A stretch of 64,000 bases of DNA, taken from Acinetobacter calcoaceticus DSM 30006 = CIP 81.8 (GTDB lineage Bacteria; Pseudomonadota; Gammaproteobacteria; Pseudomonadales; Moraxellaceae). Positions 19,298 through 28,983 of this stretch are shown in pieces. Positions within the stretch are counted from its first letter, which is position 1, and each line of letters opens with the position of its first letter. The position numbers were made by a program, and so were the translations under genes. Location of the stretch: contig NZ_KB849780.1 in assembly GCF_000368965.1 (NCBI RefSeq), positions 1,798,145 to 1,862,144 on the forward strand, in the 5' to 3' direction. Under the pieces are notes generated by a model, which was not told where the DNA came from, ran no database searches, and saw only the letters and a list, made by a program, of their open reading frames with translations.

Positions 19298-19509
19298 AAG
19301 CATGTCGCAATGTTATAAACAAACTTCCCGACAATTAACATTGATCATTTTAAAACCTGATTTTTTTCACGAGCATTTTGTGAATATTCCAGTAGTTTTA
19401 TAGATTCTTATCTCAGACTTGAACCACACCCTTAAATCCCTTACTGTGATTTTATAATTTATCTGTAAATTGATTTTATTTATAAATAAACACCATCCGA
19501 GGTGAAATA

Positions 19510-20004
19510 ATGCTTCAGCACTGCTGCCAAATATTAGAAACTCGTCAACTTAAAATTGCCTTTATTGAAAGTGCCAGTTCGGGTTATTTAACTAGTCAAT
19601 TTTCCATTCATAAAAATAGCGGTGCAGACATTTTACTGGGTGGTTTAGTGAGTTATGACCCTAGCATTAAAGTTAGTATTTTAAATATCGACCCAAAGTT
19701 AATAGAGACTTACACAGCAGAGTCACCACAAGTTACTGAGGAAATGTGCAAACTGGGCCAACAGTTATTTCAACAAGCAGACCTTATTGTAAGTTGTACT
19801 GGTCTATTAAAATCTGGAGGAAGTGAAACCGCAGAAAAACCTGTAGGTACTTTTTTTATGTGTATTTATTACCAAGACCGTATTTATCATTACCATTATT
19901 TTTTATCGGGCCACCCCGAACAAAAATTAAAAACATTAACTCAGAAAATTTCAGATGCCTTAATTGCTTTACTCACATCAACAACACAAACAGCCTCACC
20001 ATAA
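19510..20004 (+). CDS. CinA C-terminal family protein (nicotinamide-nucleotide amidohydrolase, PncC-like)
   Basis: 164 residues covering only the CinA C-terminal domain. ESASSGYLTSQF (about 20-31) matches the family ES.TGG segment with SerGly in place of GlyGly. Residues 50-65 give VSYDPSIKVSIL, and a TGL motif (about 97-99) precedes the PVGTFFMCIYY strand, where the family has PVGTV. It may hydrolyse NMN to nicotinic acid mononucleotide. The altered motifs make the assignment of activity uncertain. AGGTGAAATA precedes the ATG. It is convergent with clpB. Confidence 0.8.
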   Translation: MLQHCCQILETRQLKIAFIESASSGYLTSQFSIHKNSGADILLGGLVSYDPSIKVSILNIDPKLIETYTAESPQVTEEMCKLGQQLFQQADLIVSCTGLLKSGGSETAEKPVGTFFMCIYYQDRIYHYHYFLSGHPEQKLKTLTQKISDALIALLTSTTQTASP

Positions 20005-20005
20005 A

Positions 20006-20035
20006 AAAAGAGAATATGTTTCCATATTCTCTTTT
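20006..20035. terminator. Bidirectional terminator between cinA-like and clpB
   Basis: Perfect 13-bp stem (20006-20018 with 20023-20035) and loop TTTC with A- and T-tract arms, immediately after the cinA-like stop. Confidence 0.88.
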
Positions 20036-20054
20036 CGGTTTTAGCAGAAAAAGC

Positions 20055-22634
20055 TTAGCTGAGTTTCATTTTATCAAAGACTAAGTGACCATTTTCACCT
20101 TTAACTAAAATGGTATCACCTGCGACAAAATCACCCGACAAGATTTTTTGAGCTAATGTGTTTTCAATCTGTTGTTGAATCGCACGTTTTAACGGACGAG
20201 CACCATATACAGGGTCGAAACCAGCATCAATCAATAAATCAAAGGCAGTATCATCTACAGTTAAACTCATATCACGATCAACAAGTCGTGAACGTAATCG
20301 ATCCAACTGAATATCGGCAATACCACGAATTTGTGCTTTCTTGAGTGAATGGAAAATCACAAGCTCATCAATCCGGTTAATAAATTCCGGACGGAAATGC
20401 TGACTTACCGCATTCATTACAATGGTACGCACTTCATCGTCAGTTGCCCCCTCACCTAGCTCACGTACATCTTGTGAACCCAAGTTCGATGTCATCACAA
20501 TAACCGTGTTTTTAAAGTCGACTACTCGGCCTTGTGAGTCTGTTAAGCGTCCATCATCCAATACTTGTAACAAGATATTGAATACATCAGGATGCGCTTT
20601 TTCAACCTCATCAAACAACACCACACTATATGGTTTACGGCGAACAGCTTCAGTTAAAACACCGCCTTCTTCATAACCCACATAACCCGGAGGTGCACCC
20701 ACCAAACGGCTAACCGAATGTTTCTCCATGAATTCACTCATGTCGATACGAATCATGGCGTCATCACTGTCAAACAAGAAGTTCGCCAGTGCTTTTGTTA
20801 ACTCGGTTTTACCAACACCTGTTGGACCCAAGAATAAGAATGAACCACTTGGACGATTCGGATCAGACAACCCTGCACGCGAACGACGAACCGCATTCGA
20901 TACAGCAACAACGGCTTCATCTTGCCCTACAACGCGGTCATGTAAAAAGCCTTCCATATTGAGTAGTTTTTCACGCTCGCCTTGCAGCATTTTAGCAACT
21001 GGAATTCCTGTTGCTGCACTCACGACTTCAGCAATTTCATTTTCAGTTACTTTAGTACGAATAAGTTTTGGCTCTTCGTTCTCTTCTGCAACTTCATCTT
21101 GCTCAAGTTGTTTTTGAAGCTCTGGAATCACACCATACTGTAAACGTGCTGCTTCAGCTAAATCACCCTCACGCTGAGCCTTTTCAAAAGCAATACGCGC
21201 TTTATCAAGTTCAACCTGAGCTTGTTTAGTGCCTTCTACAAGAGTCTTCTCAGATTTCCAGATTTCTTCAAGATCATTGTATTCTTTCTCGACTTCAGCA
21301 ATCTGTTTTTCAAGATGAGCGACTTCGGCTTTACTGCCTACATCTTCATCTTTTTTTACAGCTTCCAATTGCATTTTCAACTGGATTAAACGGCGGTCGA
21401 GCTTATCAAGCGCTTCTGGTTTAGAGTCAATTTCCATCTTAATACGAGAAGCTGCTTCATCAATCAAGTCAATTGCTTTGTCTGGTAATTGACGATCTGT
21501 AATATAACGATGAGACATTTTTGCGGCAGCAATAATCGCTGAGTCTAAAATCTGTACGCCATGGTGAGTGGCATATTTCTCTTTTAGACCACGCAAAATC
21601 GCAATGGTATCTTCAACACTTGGCTCATCAACCAATACTTTTTGGAAGCGACGTTCTAAAGCTGCATCTTTTTCAATATATTGGCGATACTCATCTAAGG
21701 TTGTTGCGCCCACACAGCGCAACTCACCGCGCGCCAATGCAGGTTTTAACATGTTCCCTGCATCCATTGCGCCATCACCCTTACCTGCGCCTACAAGCGT
21801 ATGTAGCTCGTCAATAAACAGGATGATTTCGCCTTCGTGTTTAGCCAAATCTTTTAAAACAGCTTTTAAACGTTCTTCAAACTCGCCACGATATTTAGCA
21901 CCAGCCAGTAATGAACCTAAATCTAATGATAAAACTCGTTTGCTTTTTAAGCCTTCTGGTACTTCACCATTTACAATACGCTGCGCCAAACCTTCAACAA
22001 TAGCGGTTTTACCAACACCCGGCTCACCAATGAGTACAGGGTTGTTTTTTGTACGACGTGATAAGACCTGAATAGTACGGCGGATTTCATCATCACGCCC
22101 AATAACCGGATCAAGTTTTCCCGCTAAAGCACGTTCAGTTAAATCAATCGTATATTTATTAAGTGAGTCACGTTGATCTTCGTGATTATTACTCATGACT
22201 TTGTCACTACCTCGAATATGTTCAATAACTTTACGTAAGCTGTCAGGAGTTACACCTACGGCACTTAAAATATTTTTAGTTTCGCCTGTCTCTGCTAAGC
22301 CTAATAGAACCCAATCAGTTGACAAAAATTCGTCACCTGCTTTTTGCGCATATCTATCTGCCAGATTAAGCGCTTTAACGGCTTCAGGGTTTAAATTGAC
22401 ATCTCCAGTCGGATTCGCAATAGTCGGAGCATCTTTTATAGCTTGCTCAAGCTTTTGTTTAAGTTCAGGTAACCGAGCACCTGCTTGTTGCAACAAACTA
22501 ATATTTGATGGCTCTCCTAATAGGGTAGACAAAATATGAATACCTGCGATCGCGGTATGGTCTTTACCCATCGCTAAAGATTGAGCATCTGAAAGGGCTT
22601 GCTGCAAGCGGTTTGTAAATTTTTCAAAACGCAT
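20055..22634 (-). CDS. clpB: ATP-dependent disaggregase ClpB
   Basis: Hsp100 chaperone that extracts polypeptides from aggregates together with DnaK. The 859 residues match the family. The Clp N-domain (1-145) is followed by AAA-1 with GEPGVGKT (about 205), then the coiled-coil middle domain (about 405-525). AAA-2 has GPTGVGKT (about 605) and the ClpB small domain ([10 protein letters not shown]). GTGAGGA lies about 10 nt before the ATG. A sigma-32-type promoter lies about 125 bp upstream. Confidence 0.97.
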   Translation of the reverse strand: MRFEKFTNRLQQALSDAQSLAMGKDHTAIAGIHILSTLLGEPSNISLLQQAGARLPELKQKLEQAIKDAPTIANPTGDVNLNPEAVKALNLADRYAQKAGDEFLSTDWVLLGLAETGETKNILSAVGVTPDSLRKVIEHIRGSDKVMSNNHEDQRDSLNKYTIDLTERALAGKLDPVIGRDDEIRRTIQVLSRRTKNNPVLIGEPGVGKTAIVEGLAQRIVNGEVPEGLKSKRVLSLDLGSLLAGAKYRGEFEERLKAVLKDLAKHEGEIILFIDELHTLVGAGKGDGAMDAGNMLKPALARGELRCVGATTLDEYRQYIEKDAALERRFQKVLVDEPSVEDTIAILRGLKEKYATHHGVQILDSAIIAAAKMSHRYITDRQLPDKAIDLIDEAASRIKMEIDSKPEALDKLDRRLIQLKMQLEAVKKDEDVGSKAEVAHLEKQIAEVEKEYNDLEEIWKSEKTLVEGTKQAQVELDKARIAFEKAQREGDLAEAARLQYGVIPELQKQLEQDEVAEENEEPKLIRTKVTENEIAEVVSAATGIPVAKMLQGEREKLLNMEGFLHDRVVGQDEAVVAVSNAVRRSRAGLSDPNRPSGSFLFLGPTGVGKTELTKALANFLFDSDDAMIRIDMSEFMEKHSVSRLVGAPPGYVGYEEGGVLTEAVRRKPYSVVLFDEVEKAHPDVFNILLQVLDDGRLTDSQGRVVDFKNTVIVMTSNLGSQDVRELGEGATDDEVRTIVMNAVSQHFRPEFINRIDELVIFHSLKKAQIRGIADIQLDRLRSRLVDRDMSLTVDDTAFDLLIDAGFDPVYGARPLKRAIQQQIENTLAQKILSGDFVAGDTILVKGENGHLVFDKMKLS

Positions 22635-22724
22635 TCTTGTTATTCCTCACAACAAATTTGTACTTGTGTAATAAATGGGAACACTTTTTCGGATTTCAAA
22701 TAAATTTTTATATATTTTTCATAA

Positions 22725-22740
22725 TGTTATTAAAATAACA
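22725..22740 (-). promoter_or_regulatory. Hairpin in the clpB leader
   Basis: Perfect 7-bp inverted repeat (22725-22731 with 22734-22740) separated by 2 bp, inside the predicted clpB 5' untranslated region. It may affect translation or be a chance AT-rich palindrome. Confidence 0.35.
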
Positions 22741-22760
22741 AAGAGTAAAACTCCATTATA

Positions 22761-22789
22761 ATATGGGTTTGTGAGCGATCTATTTCAAG
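22761..22789 (-). promoter_or_regulatory. Sigma-32 (RpoH) heat-shock promoter of clpB
   Basis: On the minus strand CTTGAAA (22783-22789) is followed after 15 bp by CCCATAT (22761-22767). This matches the sigma-32 consensus CTTGAAA-N11-16-CCCATNT. It predicts a clpB leader of roughly 120 nt. Confidence 0.88.
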
Positions 22790-22915
22790 TACATTTTGTA
22801 TAATTTTTAAGAGAAAGCAAAAATGTCATGTTTTTATCTGAATTTTTATAACAAATGGCAATTTGAAAGCTGTGATGTTTTTAATAGTTATAACTGTTAA
22901 ATATTAAAATAATTG

Positions 22916-22945
22916 AAGGCAGCCTTTATTTAAAAGGACTGCCTT
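22916..22945 (-). terminator. Terminator after the DyP-glycyl radical fusion gene
   Basis: Stem of 7 plus 5 bp with a one-base bulge (22916-22927 with 22933-22945), 14 nt after the stop of the 1302-codon gene. It separates that gene from the clpB promoter. Confidence 0.75.
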
Positions 22946-22958
22946 TTAAAACAACTAA

Positions 22959-25900
22959 TCAATTAGTCCATTGATGAAATGGGCATTTTGCTTGTTCTGT
23001 TTTTTCTTTGGGTAGGTCTGGCGTCGACACAGGACGACGCTGGTGTTGCTCCTGAATAGTAGGGAACACAGATGTAAAGAAGTTTGACCAACCACCGGTA
23101 CGTACTCTTAACAAATTATATTGCTCAGGTGATGTCACAGCTTGAGCAAATGTTTCTGGGTCAGCTACTGTTATTGTTAAAATATTAGATGAACTTCCTT
23201 GACTGAATTGCTTCAGGATAGCTACAAGTTCTTGAACTCCAAAGTCTTCACCAATATTAAAATCTGTAGGTGCTCCATCAGCCATTAAATTTGTGCCGAT
23301 ACCCTCAAAACCTTGTAAAGCACGGCTAAACTCAACTTTTTGATGATCAATTGCCAAATCTGCTGGACTTGGTGATGGACTTAGATCAGAAGCTACTGTT
23401 GTACCTAAACGGCGACCATCAGCACTCGCACCATTCCATGCCCCCATTTCCACATGATTTTCAAAAGTTCCCACACCCGGTTGAATCTGTATACCAAACG
23501 GATGCTCTTTTGAGCCATAGCATTCAGCCAAACTTTTAAGGCTTTGTGCGAATTGTGGCCATGGATGAGTAAATGTCTTGACTGATATCTCAGCAATCAT
23601 TTTAACAATCTCATCACCTAGTTTATCGACTTCGGGGTTACCACGCCCATAACGTGGTTGTGCCAAAGCAATTTCACGTAAGCGCTTATAACGATCAGCT
23701 TGCGCGGCAATACGGGCATGACCAGCTAAATTGCTAATAAATGGCTCAGTCATTTTATATCCCCAGTCACAGCAGAGACATTCTAATAGTTCAGGCAATG
23801 TAGTAACTGCGGTTAACGGGTCAAAAACCATCGCCTTAATGGCATACAACGAGTTAATTGTATTACTGAGCGAGATATAACATGGTCCATAAATATTATA
23901 TTTAGCACCGCCACTATAAAAATCTTGCCCTTTAGCCAAGCAGTCGTCCATCAAGACATTTAGAATTGGAGATGGACAAATATCTGTATTGGCACCGTAG
24001 CCTAGAATTTGCCCATTGAATGCCTTGCGATTGAGCAATTCAAAATGTTGCTTGTATAACTCTAATAATTCTTCAAAACTATCAATCTGATCGGCAGGTT
24101 TCGTATTTAATGAAACAGTTTGCCCAAATAGATAACTTTGTCCCGCACTTGAAATTGTTTTACCCTGATTTAGTGTACACTCCAAAGGCTGTAATGTCGA
24201 GAATCCACCTAAAGAAAACCAATTTTCGCCAGGGAACTGAGGTTCATAACAACCATCGCAAGCATAATTTTGGGCTGAACGAATATCGACTTTAGAATTC
24301 CAATTTGGCAAATTAGTGAGTGCATCCCCCCCTACACCATTTCCACTTTGATGAAGACTAGGAATGAGTTTTTCATCATTTAATAAAATTGGATGAGCAC
24401 CGCCAGATAAAATTGCATGTGCAGCCACTTCTAAAATTTCTTCAGGAATATCCTTGCGAGTGCGTAGAGACAAACACGGTGCATTTAACGGTAACCGGCC
24501 TGATGCACGAATGAATAATTTTGTGACCTCATTGTAAGCTGGTTTAGTTTTAGAAAAGTCTTCTTCACCATCAGCGACTGTACCACCAACTGTAATCTGT
24601 TGAATCCATTGCCCCAAAGATGCACCTTGAGGATAAGGTCCCGAACTACCACCCATTGCGAGATTACCAAAAGGTTGATGGTCTTCCATAAACATACGGT
24701 TTTGTTGTACTTTTTCATCTAGCTTAATATAGAAGGCATCGATAATTTCCTGTGCTTCTTCAGGCGGAATCGCATCTTTTTCAAGGAAAGGGTGCAACAG
24801 CTGATCCATACGTCCAAATGCTGTTGGCTCACCATTTAAATGCAAACAACTATGCAACGTGAAAATAAATTGAACTGCGTCAATAAATGTGTCCGGTTTA
24901 TCTTTCGACAACTTTTCCATTCGTCGACCAATTGCAATTAAATTATCTCTTTCGAACTCTTGTCCTTTTTGCATCTGGCCTGCGACTTTAAATGCAAGCT
25001 TTGAGTAATTTAAGAAATATTCAGAAATACCGGTTAGTGCTAATCTTGAAGCTTCATAGAAGTCTTTCTTCTCTGGAGTCTGCGCATTGCTTGCATGTTT
25101 AGCAATTTCTTGTTGTAGACCAGCTAAACCTAAATCTAGTGCCTTTTTATAATTTGGAATAACATGCCCAACACCCGATGCTTCACTTAAATTACGCAAA
25201 AAGCCCTGGAGACGTTCTTCTTCAGATAAATACTTCATGACATAACGACCTTCACCCAAGGTCAGATTTGGCATAGCTCCTACAATAATTTCATCAGGCA
25301 TAATGCGATAAGTATCCGATCCATAAATGACCTTACCTTCACATTCGCGCCCAGTTGAATACGGAATCATTTCACCATTTTTTAATAAAATTTTCCGTCC
25401 GCGGAAACCATAATTTTCTGATGAGAATAACTGTAAGCTTAATCGAATAGCCCAACCTTTGCGCAACATAATAGATAAACCCATAATATTTTCAGGCTTA
25501 TCACTGATGTCAAACTCATCAATATAATAATCTACCCCTTGTTCAATTTCTTCTTGTTTCCGGTTGAAATACCAGTTGTCTTGCCATAAAGAAAATGTAT
25601 TCTCAAGTAAACTTAAAATACGATTAGAAGGTGGTTTAAAAAATTCACTATGGGGATTTAGCCCAGTTGCCATGTTAAAAAGATAATTACTATGATTGTA
25701 GTACATCAAACCATTATCGGAACTATTCATATAATGGCGATCAAATCGATTCCAATCCATACCTGGGAAAAAATTCCAGTTATCTTTATCTAATCGACTA
25801 AAATCATTTAAATATTCTGGTGCATCATCTAATGCTAAATCTTTTAAACTTGGAATATAAAATATTCCTCCCAAGTCTGAATGAAGGCTATTGAATAGAC

Positions 25901-26867
25901 GGTCATTCATAAAGCCTTCTATTGCCCCTATCTGACTCGCCATAACCTCTTCTAAAATTGCAGCAGTTTTTGCAAAACCAGCAAAATAAATCCCTGCTTC
26001 ATCTGCTTTAGTTACCGATTTTGGCACTCTAAAACTTGAATTTGACTCAGCACGGCCAAACGGCAAACCCAAACGCAGAACTGGTGTAGTATTTCCATTT
26101 TCATCTTGTACACGAGAAGCTTTAATGTGCGAACGGCTATCACGGTCTGGAATAATCGTGTCGTCAGTTTTACGTCCAATCAAATCTTCAATTTGATCTT
26201 CTGACATCATGTTGATTTGATCCCAATTAATTAAAAACCTTTGAGATAAAACGTATGAGCCACCAAAATGATCAATATCTTCTGCACCAATTAAAGTATG
26301 TTTTGCCAGTGAAATTGGATCAGATGGATTATTTAAATTTTCAGAAAAACGACACCCTAAAACCTTACCATTGCGACCAGTTTTAGATTGTGAAGCAGTA
26401 ACTTGACTAAATATTTCTTTAATATCTGAAGCTAAAAAATGCTCAATATATTTCTGTAATATTGTACACGCATCGGCATCATCACTTTTTACATGCAACC
26501 AAATGTCGCCATCCGAATTTTTAAAACTGCCATTAGAATCAGAAAAAACTTCTGAGACATTTGGATTTTTTTCTTCTGGATAATGTAATTGCATTCCCTT
26601 TGGTCGTGACAACTTATCTTTTTTACAAATCAGATCCCAATTATCAAAAGATATACCAATTGCCAAAGTTGTATTTTTACTAGAAAGTGCTGGATTCTTA
26701 TTGACCTCTTGACGCACAGCGATCATTAACTGACGAATTTTTTCACGTGTAATTTCGGTATTAAGCCAAACCGTAGTAAAAATTGCATGGGGGGCTGGAT
26801 AAACCAACCCTCGTTGCATGTATTTCCATATTTCAGTAAAACGATCTTCATAAGATATATTTAACAT
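22959..26867 (-). CDS. DyP-type peroxidase / glycyl-radical-enzyme fusion protein
   Basis: 1302 residues in one uninterrupted frame. Residues 1 to about 345 resemble a DyP haem peroxidase: RDSRSHIK with proximal His247, then LRLGLPFG with Arg265, 18 residues later as in other DyPs. The GxxDG Asp position is occupied by Ser175-Glu176 (GCRFSENL). From about 470 on it is a complete glycyl-radical enzyme of the PFL/diol-dehydratase superfamily. That part has SGVGHVIPNYKKAL, an active-site CDGCYEP with Cys870, Cys873 and Glu875, and a C-terminal RVRTGGWSNFF with predicted radical Gly1259. The protein ends in KCPFHQW. No radical-SAM activase lies nearby. AAAGGA precedes the ATG. Substrate and activity are unknown. 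Confidence 0.85.
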   Translation of the reverse strand: MLNISYEDRFTEIWKYMQRGLVYPAPHAIFTTVWLNTEITREKIRQLMIAVRQEVNKNPALSSKNTTLAIGISFDNWDLICKKDKLSRPKGMQLHYPEEKNPNVSEVFSDSNGSFKNSDGDIWLHVKSDDADACTILQKYIEHFLASDIKEIFSQVTASQSKTGRNGKVLGCRFSENLNNPSDPISLAKHTLIGAEDIDHFGGSYVLSQRFLINWDQINMMSEDQIEDLIGRKTDDTIIPDRDSRSHIKASRVQDENGNTTPVLRLGLPFGRAESNSSFRVPKSVTKADEAGIYFAGFAKTAAILEEVMASQIGAIEGFMNDRLFNSLHSDLGGIFYIPSLKDLALDDAPEYLNDFSRLDKDNWNFFPGMDWNRFDRHYMNSSDNGLMYYNHSNYLFNMATGLNPHSEFFKPPSNRILSLLENTFSLWQDNWYFNRKQEEIEQGVDYYIDEFDISDKPENIMGLSIMLRKGWAIRLSLQLFSSENYGFRGRKILLKNGEMIPYSTGRECEGKVIYGSDTYRIMPDEIIVGAMPNLTLGEGRYVMKYLSEEERLQGFLRNLSEASGVGHVIPNYKKALDLGLAGLQQEIAKHASNAQTPEKKDFYEASRLALTGISEYFLNYSKLAFKVAGQMQKGQEFERDNLIAIGRRMEKLSKDKPDTFIDAVQFIFTLHSCLHLNGEPTAFGRMDQLLHPFLEKDAIPPEEAQEIIDAFYIKLDEKVQQNRMFMEDHQPFGNLAMGGSSGPYPQGASLGQWIQQITVGGTVADGEEDFSKTKPAYNEVTKLFIRASGRLPLNAPCLSLRTRKDIPEEILEVAAHAILSGGAHPILLNDEKLIPSLHQSGNGVGGDALTNLPNWNSKVDIRSAQNYACDGCYEPQFPGENWFSLGGFSTLQPLECTLNQGKTISSAGQSYLFGQTVSLNTKPADQIDSFEELLELYKQHFELLNRKAFNGQILGYGANTDICPSPILNVLMDDCLAKGQDFYSGGAKYNIYGPCYISLSNTINSLYAIKAMVFDPLTAVTTLPELLECLCCDWGYKMTEPFISNLAGHARIAAQADRYKRLREIALAQPRYGRGNPEVDKLGDEIVKMIAEISVKTFTHPWPQFAQSLKSLAECYGSKEHPFGIQIQPGVGTFENHVEMGAWNGASADGRRLGTTVASDLSPSPSPADLAIDHQKVEFSRALQGFEGIGTNLMADGAPTDFNIGEDFGVQELVAILKQFSQGSSSNILTITVADPETFAQAVTSPEQYNLLRVRTGGWSNFFTSVFPTIQEQHQRRPVSTPDLPKEKTEQAKCPFHQWTN

Positions 26868-27203
26868 TATATTAAAGTCCTTTAAAATATTTATATAATA
26901 ATTAAAATTTTGATTATAAATTTAACCAAAAAATCATTATTGACAATAAAAACCAGAATAACAAGAGATTTAAAATCAAAGAAAAACAGTAAGAATTAAC
27001 AAACAATCAAAATAAAAAGTTAAGTTTAGAAAATTTAAAATATAAGACAAATAAAATCACAAAAACAAAGATAAACAAACAATTAATTATTAAAATAAAG
27101 TAATAAATAAAATTAGAATTCAATTGTTAAAAAAATTAAAATAACTCTTAATTAAAACTTACTGATATAATCTCGAATATTCTCTTATAAAATTATTGTT
27201 GCT
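26868..27203. other. Extremely AT-rich divergent intergenic region
   Basis: About 335 bp, almost only A and T with long A- and T-runs, between the DyP-glycyl radical gene and the M23 peptidase gene. No open frame, and no TTGAT-N4-ATCAA type FNR/ANR site that I could find. It must contain both promoters. Such composition suits binding by H-NS-like proteins, but that is inference. Confidence 0.5.
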
Positions 27204-28013
27204 ATGTTAATAAAAAAACTCATTTCTACTTTGCTTTTTACATCAATACCTTTTTACTGCTTTGCCGAGCTCCCCCAAGACTCTCGAAGAGCTGGCGGAA
27301 TTGCGGTTATTCCTTTAACTGCTGATATTACTCAGGTCAACTTCCAGCAAAAACCAGTTTTAATCAGTCAAGAAGGTCATCAGCGTTATGCTGTACTTGG
27401 TATTCCGTTATCTACTCCACTCGGCAGTGTTCAGCTCGATACCAATAAAGCCCCTATTCAAATAGAAATTAAGCCCTATCCTTACACTGAGCAACGGATT
27501 AAAGTTACTAACCAAGACTATGTGAACCCCAACCAAAGTCAGTTAGACCGTTACGCTCAAGAAGCTAGAGAACAAAATGACGTTTATAGCTCCTTTACAC
27601 AGAGCACATGGCAAGCCTTGCCAAAATTTATACGCCCCACTTCGGGGAAATTCAGTAACTCTTTTGGGCGAAAACGCTTCTTTAATGGCGAAGAGCGCGC
27701 GCCCCACTCAGGTTTAGATATCCCTGCACCAGTGGGACAAAAAGTAGTTGCACCAGCAGATGGTGTTGTAATTCAAACTGGATCTTATTTTTTTAATGGT
27801 CAAACCGTATTGATTGATCACGGGCAAGGCTTAATCAGTATGTTTTGCCATTTAAGTGCAATTAAAGTAGAGAAAGGCCAACATATTCGCCAAGGAGAAA
27901 CTTTAGGTTTAGTGGGTAAAACTGGACGTGTGACAGGTCCGCACTTGCATTGGGGCATGAGCCTTAATAATGCACGAGTAGACCCTCAGTTATTCTTAGG
28001 CAAAACGCGCTAA
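27204..28013 (+). CDS. M23-family peptidase (LytM/DD-endopeptidase-like), secreted
   Basis: 269 residues. The signal peptide covers residues 1-22 (cleavage near CFA-EL). An N-terminal domain with beta-strands (about 30-110) precedes the M23 catalytic domain (about 150-265). It shows SNSFGRKRFFNGEERAPHSGLDI with the zinc-binding His and Asp, then MFCHLS and GPHLHWGM with the remaining His ligands. It probably cleaves peptidoglycan cross-links in the periplasm. Its last 4 bp overlap the end of the convergent GNAT gene. Confidence 0.9.
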   Translation: MLIKKLISTLLFTSIPFYCFAELPQDSRRAGGIAVIPLTADITQVNFQQKPVLISQEGHQRYAVLGIPLSTPLGSVQLDTNKAPIQIEIKPYPYTEQRIKVTNQDYVNPNQSQLDRYAQEAREQNDVYSSFTQSTWQALPKFIRPTSGKFSNSFGRKRFFNGEERAPHSGLDIPAPVGQKVVAPADGVVIQTGSYFFNGQTVLIDHGQGLISMFCHLSAIKVEKGQHIRQGETLGLVGKTGRVTGPHLHWGMSLNNARVDPQLFLGKTR

Positions 28014-28441
28014 TTTAGTTTTTTCCGGAAATATTTTGGCGAATCGACATACCCTTCTCGTAAGTAAAATTGATGCGCCAATGTTCGCTGTTCGCCCGAA
28101 TGCAGTTCCATTCGATCACAGCCACGTTGCCTTGCCAATTGCTCAGCCTGCTGCAAAAGTAAATGTCCAACACCTTTACTTCGTATATTTTCATCAACAC
28201 ATAAATAGCATACTTTGGCAAAGTCACCTTTTAAGGCGATTTGTGGAATAAAATAAAGAGATAAAAAACCACAAATTTTATTCTCTTCTTCAGCAATCAA
28301 AATTTGTGATTTAGGATCGCTATGTAGTATTTCAAATTTTTCTTGGATAAGAGCGAGAGGCTGTGGGTACCCCATCTGTTTAAGTAAATTACAAATTGCC
28401 TGAGTATCTTCCCATTTAGCAGTGCGAATATTCACTTTCAT
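28010..28441 (-). CDS. GNAT-family N-acetyltransferase
   Basis: 143 residues with the GNAT fold. Strand ILIAEEENKICGFLSLYF (about 58-75) precedes the core KVCYLCVDENIRSKGVGHLLLQQAE, whose acetyl-CoA pyrophosphate loop reads RSKGVG (about 95-100). The late FYLREGY signature lies near 130. The substrate is not evident. It overlaps the M23 peptidase stop by 4 bp. Confidence 0.87.
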   Translation of the reverse strand: MKVNIRTAKWEDTQAICNLLKQMGYPQPLALIQEKFEILHSDPKSQILIAEEENKICGFLSLYFIPQIALKGDFAKVCYLCVDENIRSKGVGHLLLQQAEQLARQRGCDRMELHSGEQRTLAHQFYLREGYVDSPKYFRKKLN

Positions 28442-28478
28442 TTCTCCTCTTATTTTTTAGTTATTTTTGACAATAAAA

Positions 28479-28504
28479 AAAGCCAACTCTAATGTCAGCT
28501 TCTT
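28479..28504 (-). terminator. Terminator after osmC
   Basis: Minus-strand stem of about 8 bp including two G-U pairs, followed by seven Ts, about 25 nt after the osmC stop. Confidence 0.7.
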
Positions 28505-28527
28505 TTTTTATCTATCAAAAAAACACC

Positions 28528-28950
28528 TTATTCAGCTTCAATAATTTCGAAGTCATGGGTAATTTCAACACCACCATCAGAAAGCATTTTACTCGCTGAA
28601 CAATATTTTTCGGCAGATAATTCAACCGCTTTTGCAACCTGTTTTTCTTTTACAGCTTTACCTGTTACCACGAAGTGTAAGTGGATTTTAGTAAAAACAG
28701 CCGGAATTGCGTCAGCGCGCTCAGCTTTTAAATTACATACAACATTCGTCACATCTTGACGAGATTTCTTTAAAATGGTCACAATATCAAACGAAGCACA
28801 CCCACCAAGTCCCATTAATAGCAACTCCATAGGACGTGGACCACGGTTTTCACCACCATACTCAGGTGAGCCGTCCATGATGACACTATGCCCACTATCT
28901 GATTTCGCTTCAAAAGCAACATTCTCTAGCCAATGTACACTTGTTTGCAT
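28528..28950 (-). CDS. OsmC-family protein (YhfA-like)
   Basis: 140 residues of the OsmC/Ohr fold. The first conserved Cys lies in MGLGGCASFD (about residue 52) on the central helix, and the second in EKYCSASKML (about 116). Both catalytic Cys are therefore present. The RPMELLLMGLGGCA signature matches the YhfA branch rather than Ohr. It probably handles small peroxides or reactive sulfur. A MITE-like element begins 33 bp upstream of its start. Confidence 0.88.
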   Translation of the reverse strand: MQTSVHWLENVAFEAKSDSGHSVIMDGSPEYGGENRGPRPMELLLMGLGGCASFDIVTILKKSRQDVTNVVCNLKAERADAIPAVFTKIHLHFVVTGKAVKEKQVAKAVELSAEKYCSASKMLSDGGVEITHDFEIIEAE

Positions 28951-28983
28951 TGCAACTACCTAAAAAAAATTATAAATTTAAGC

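Noticed and set aside
20422..22539. Several antisense frames inside clpB, up to 167 codons
   Set aside because: Shadows of a well-conserved gene; no motifs.
22959..26867. Possibility that the DyP and glycyl-radical halves are two genes merged by a sequencing error
   Set aside because: The frame is continuous for 1302 codons with no stop or frame change near the junction (about residues 345-470), and no second start with a good Shine-Dalgarno was evident there.
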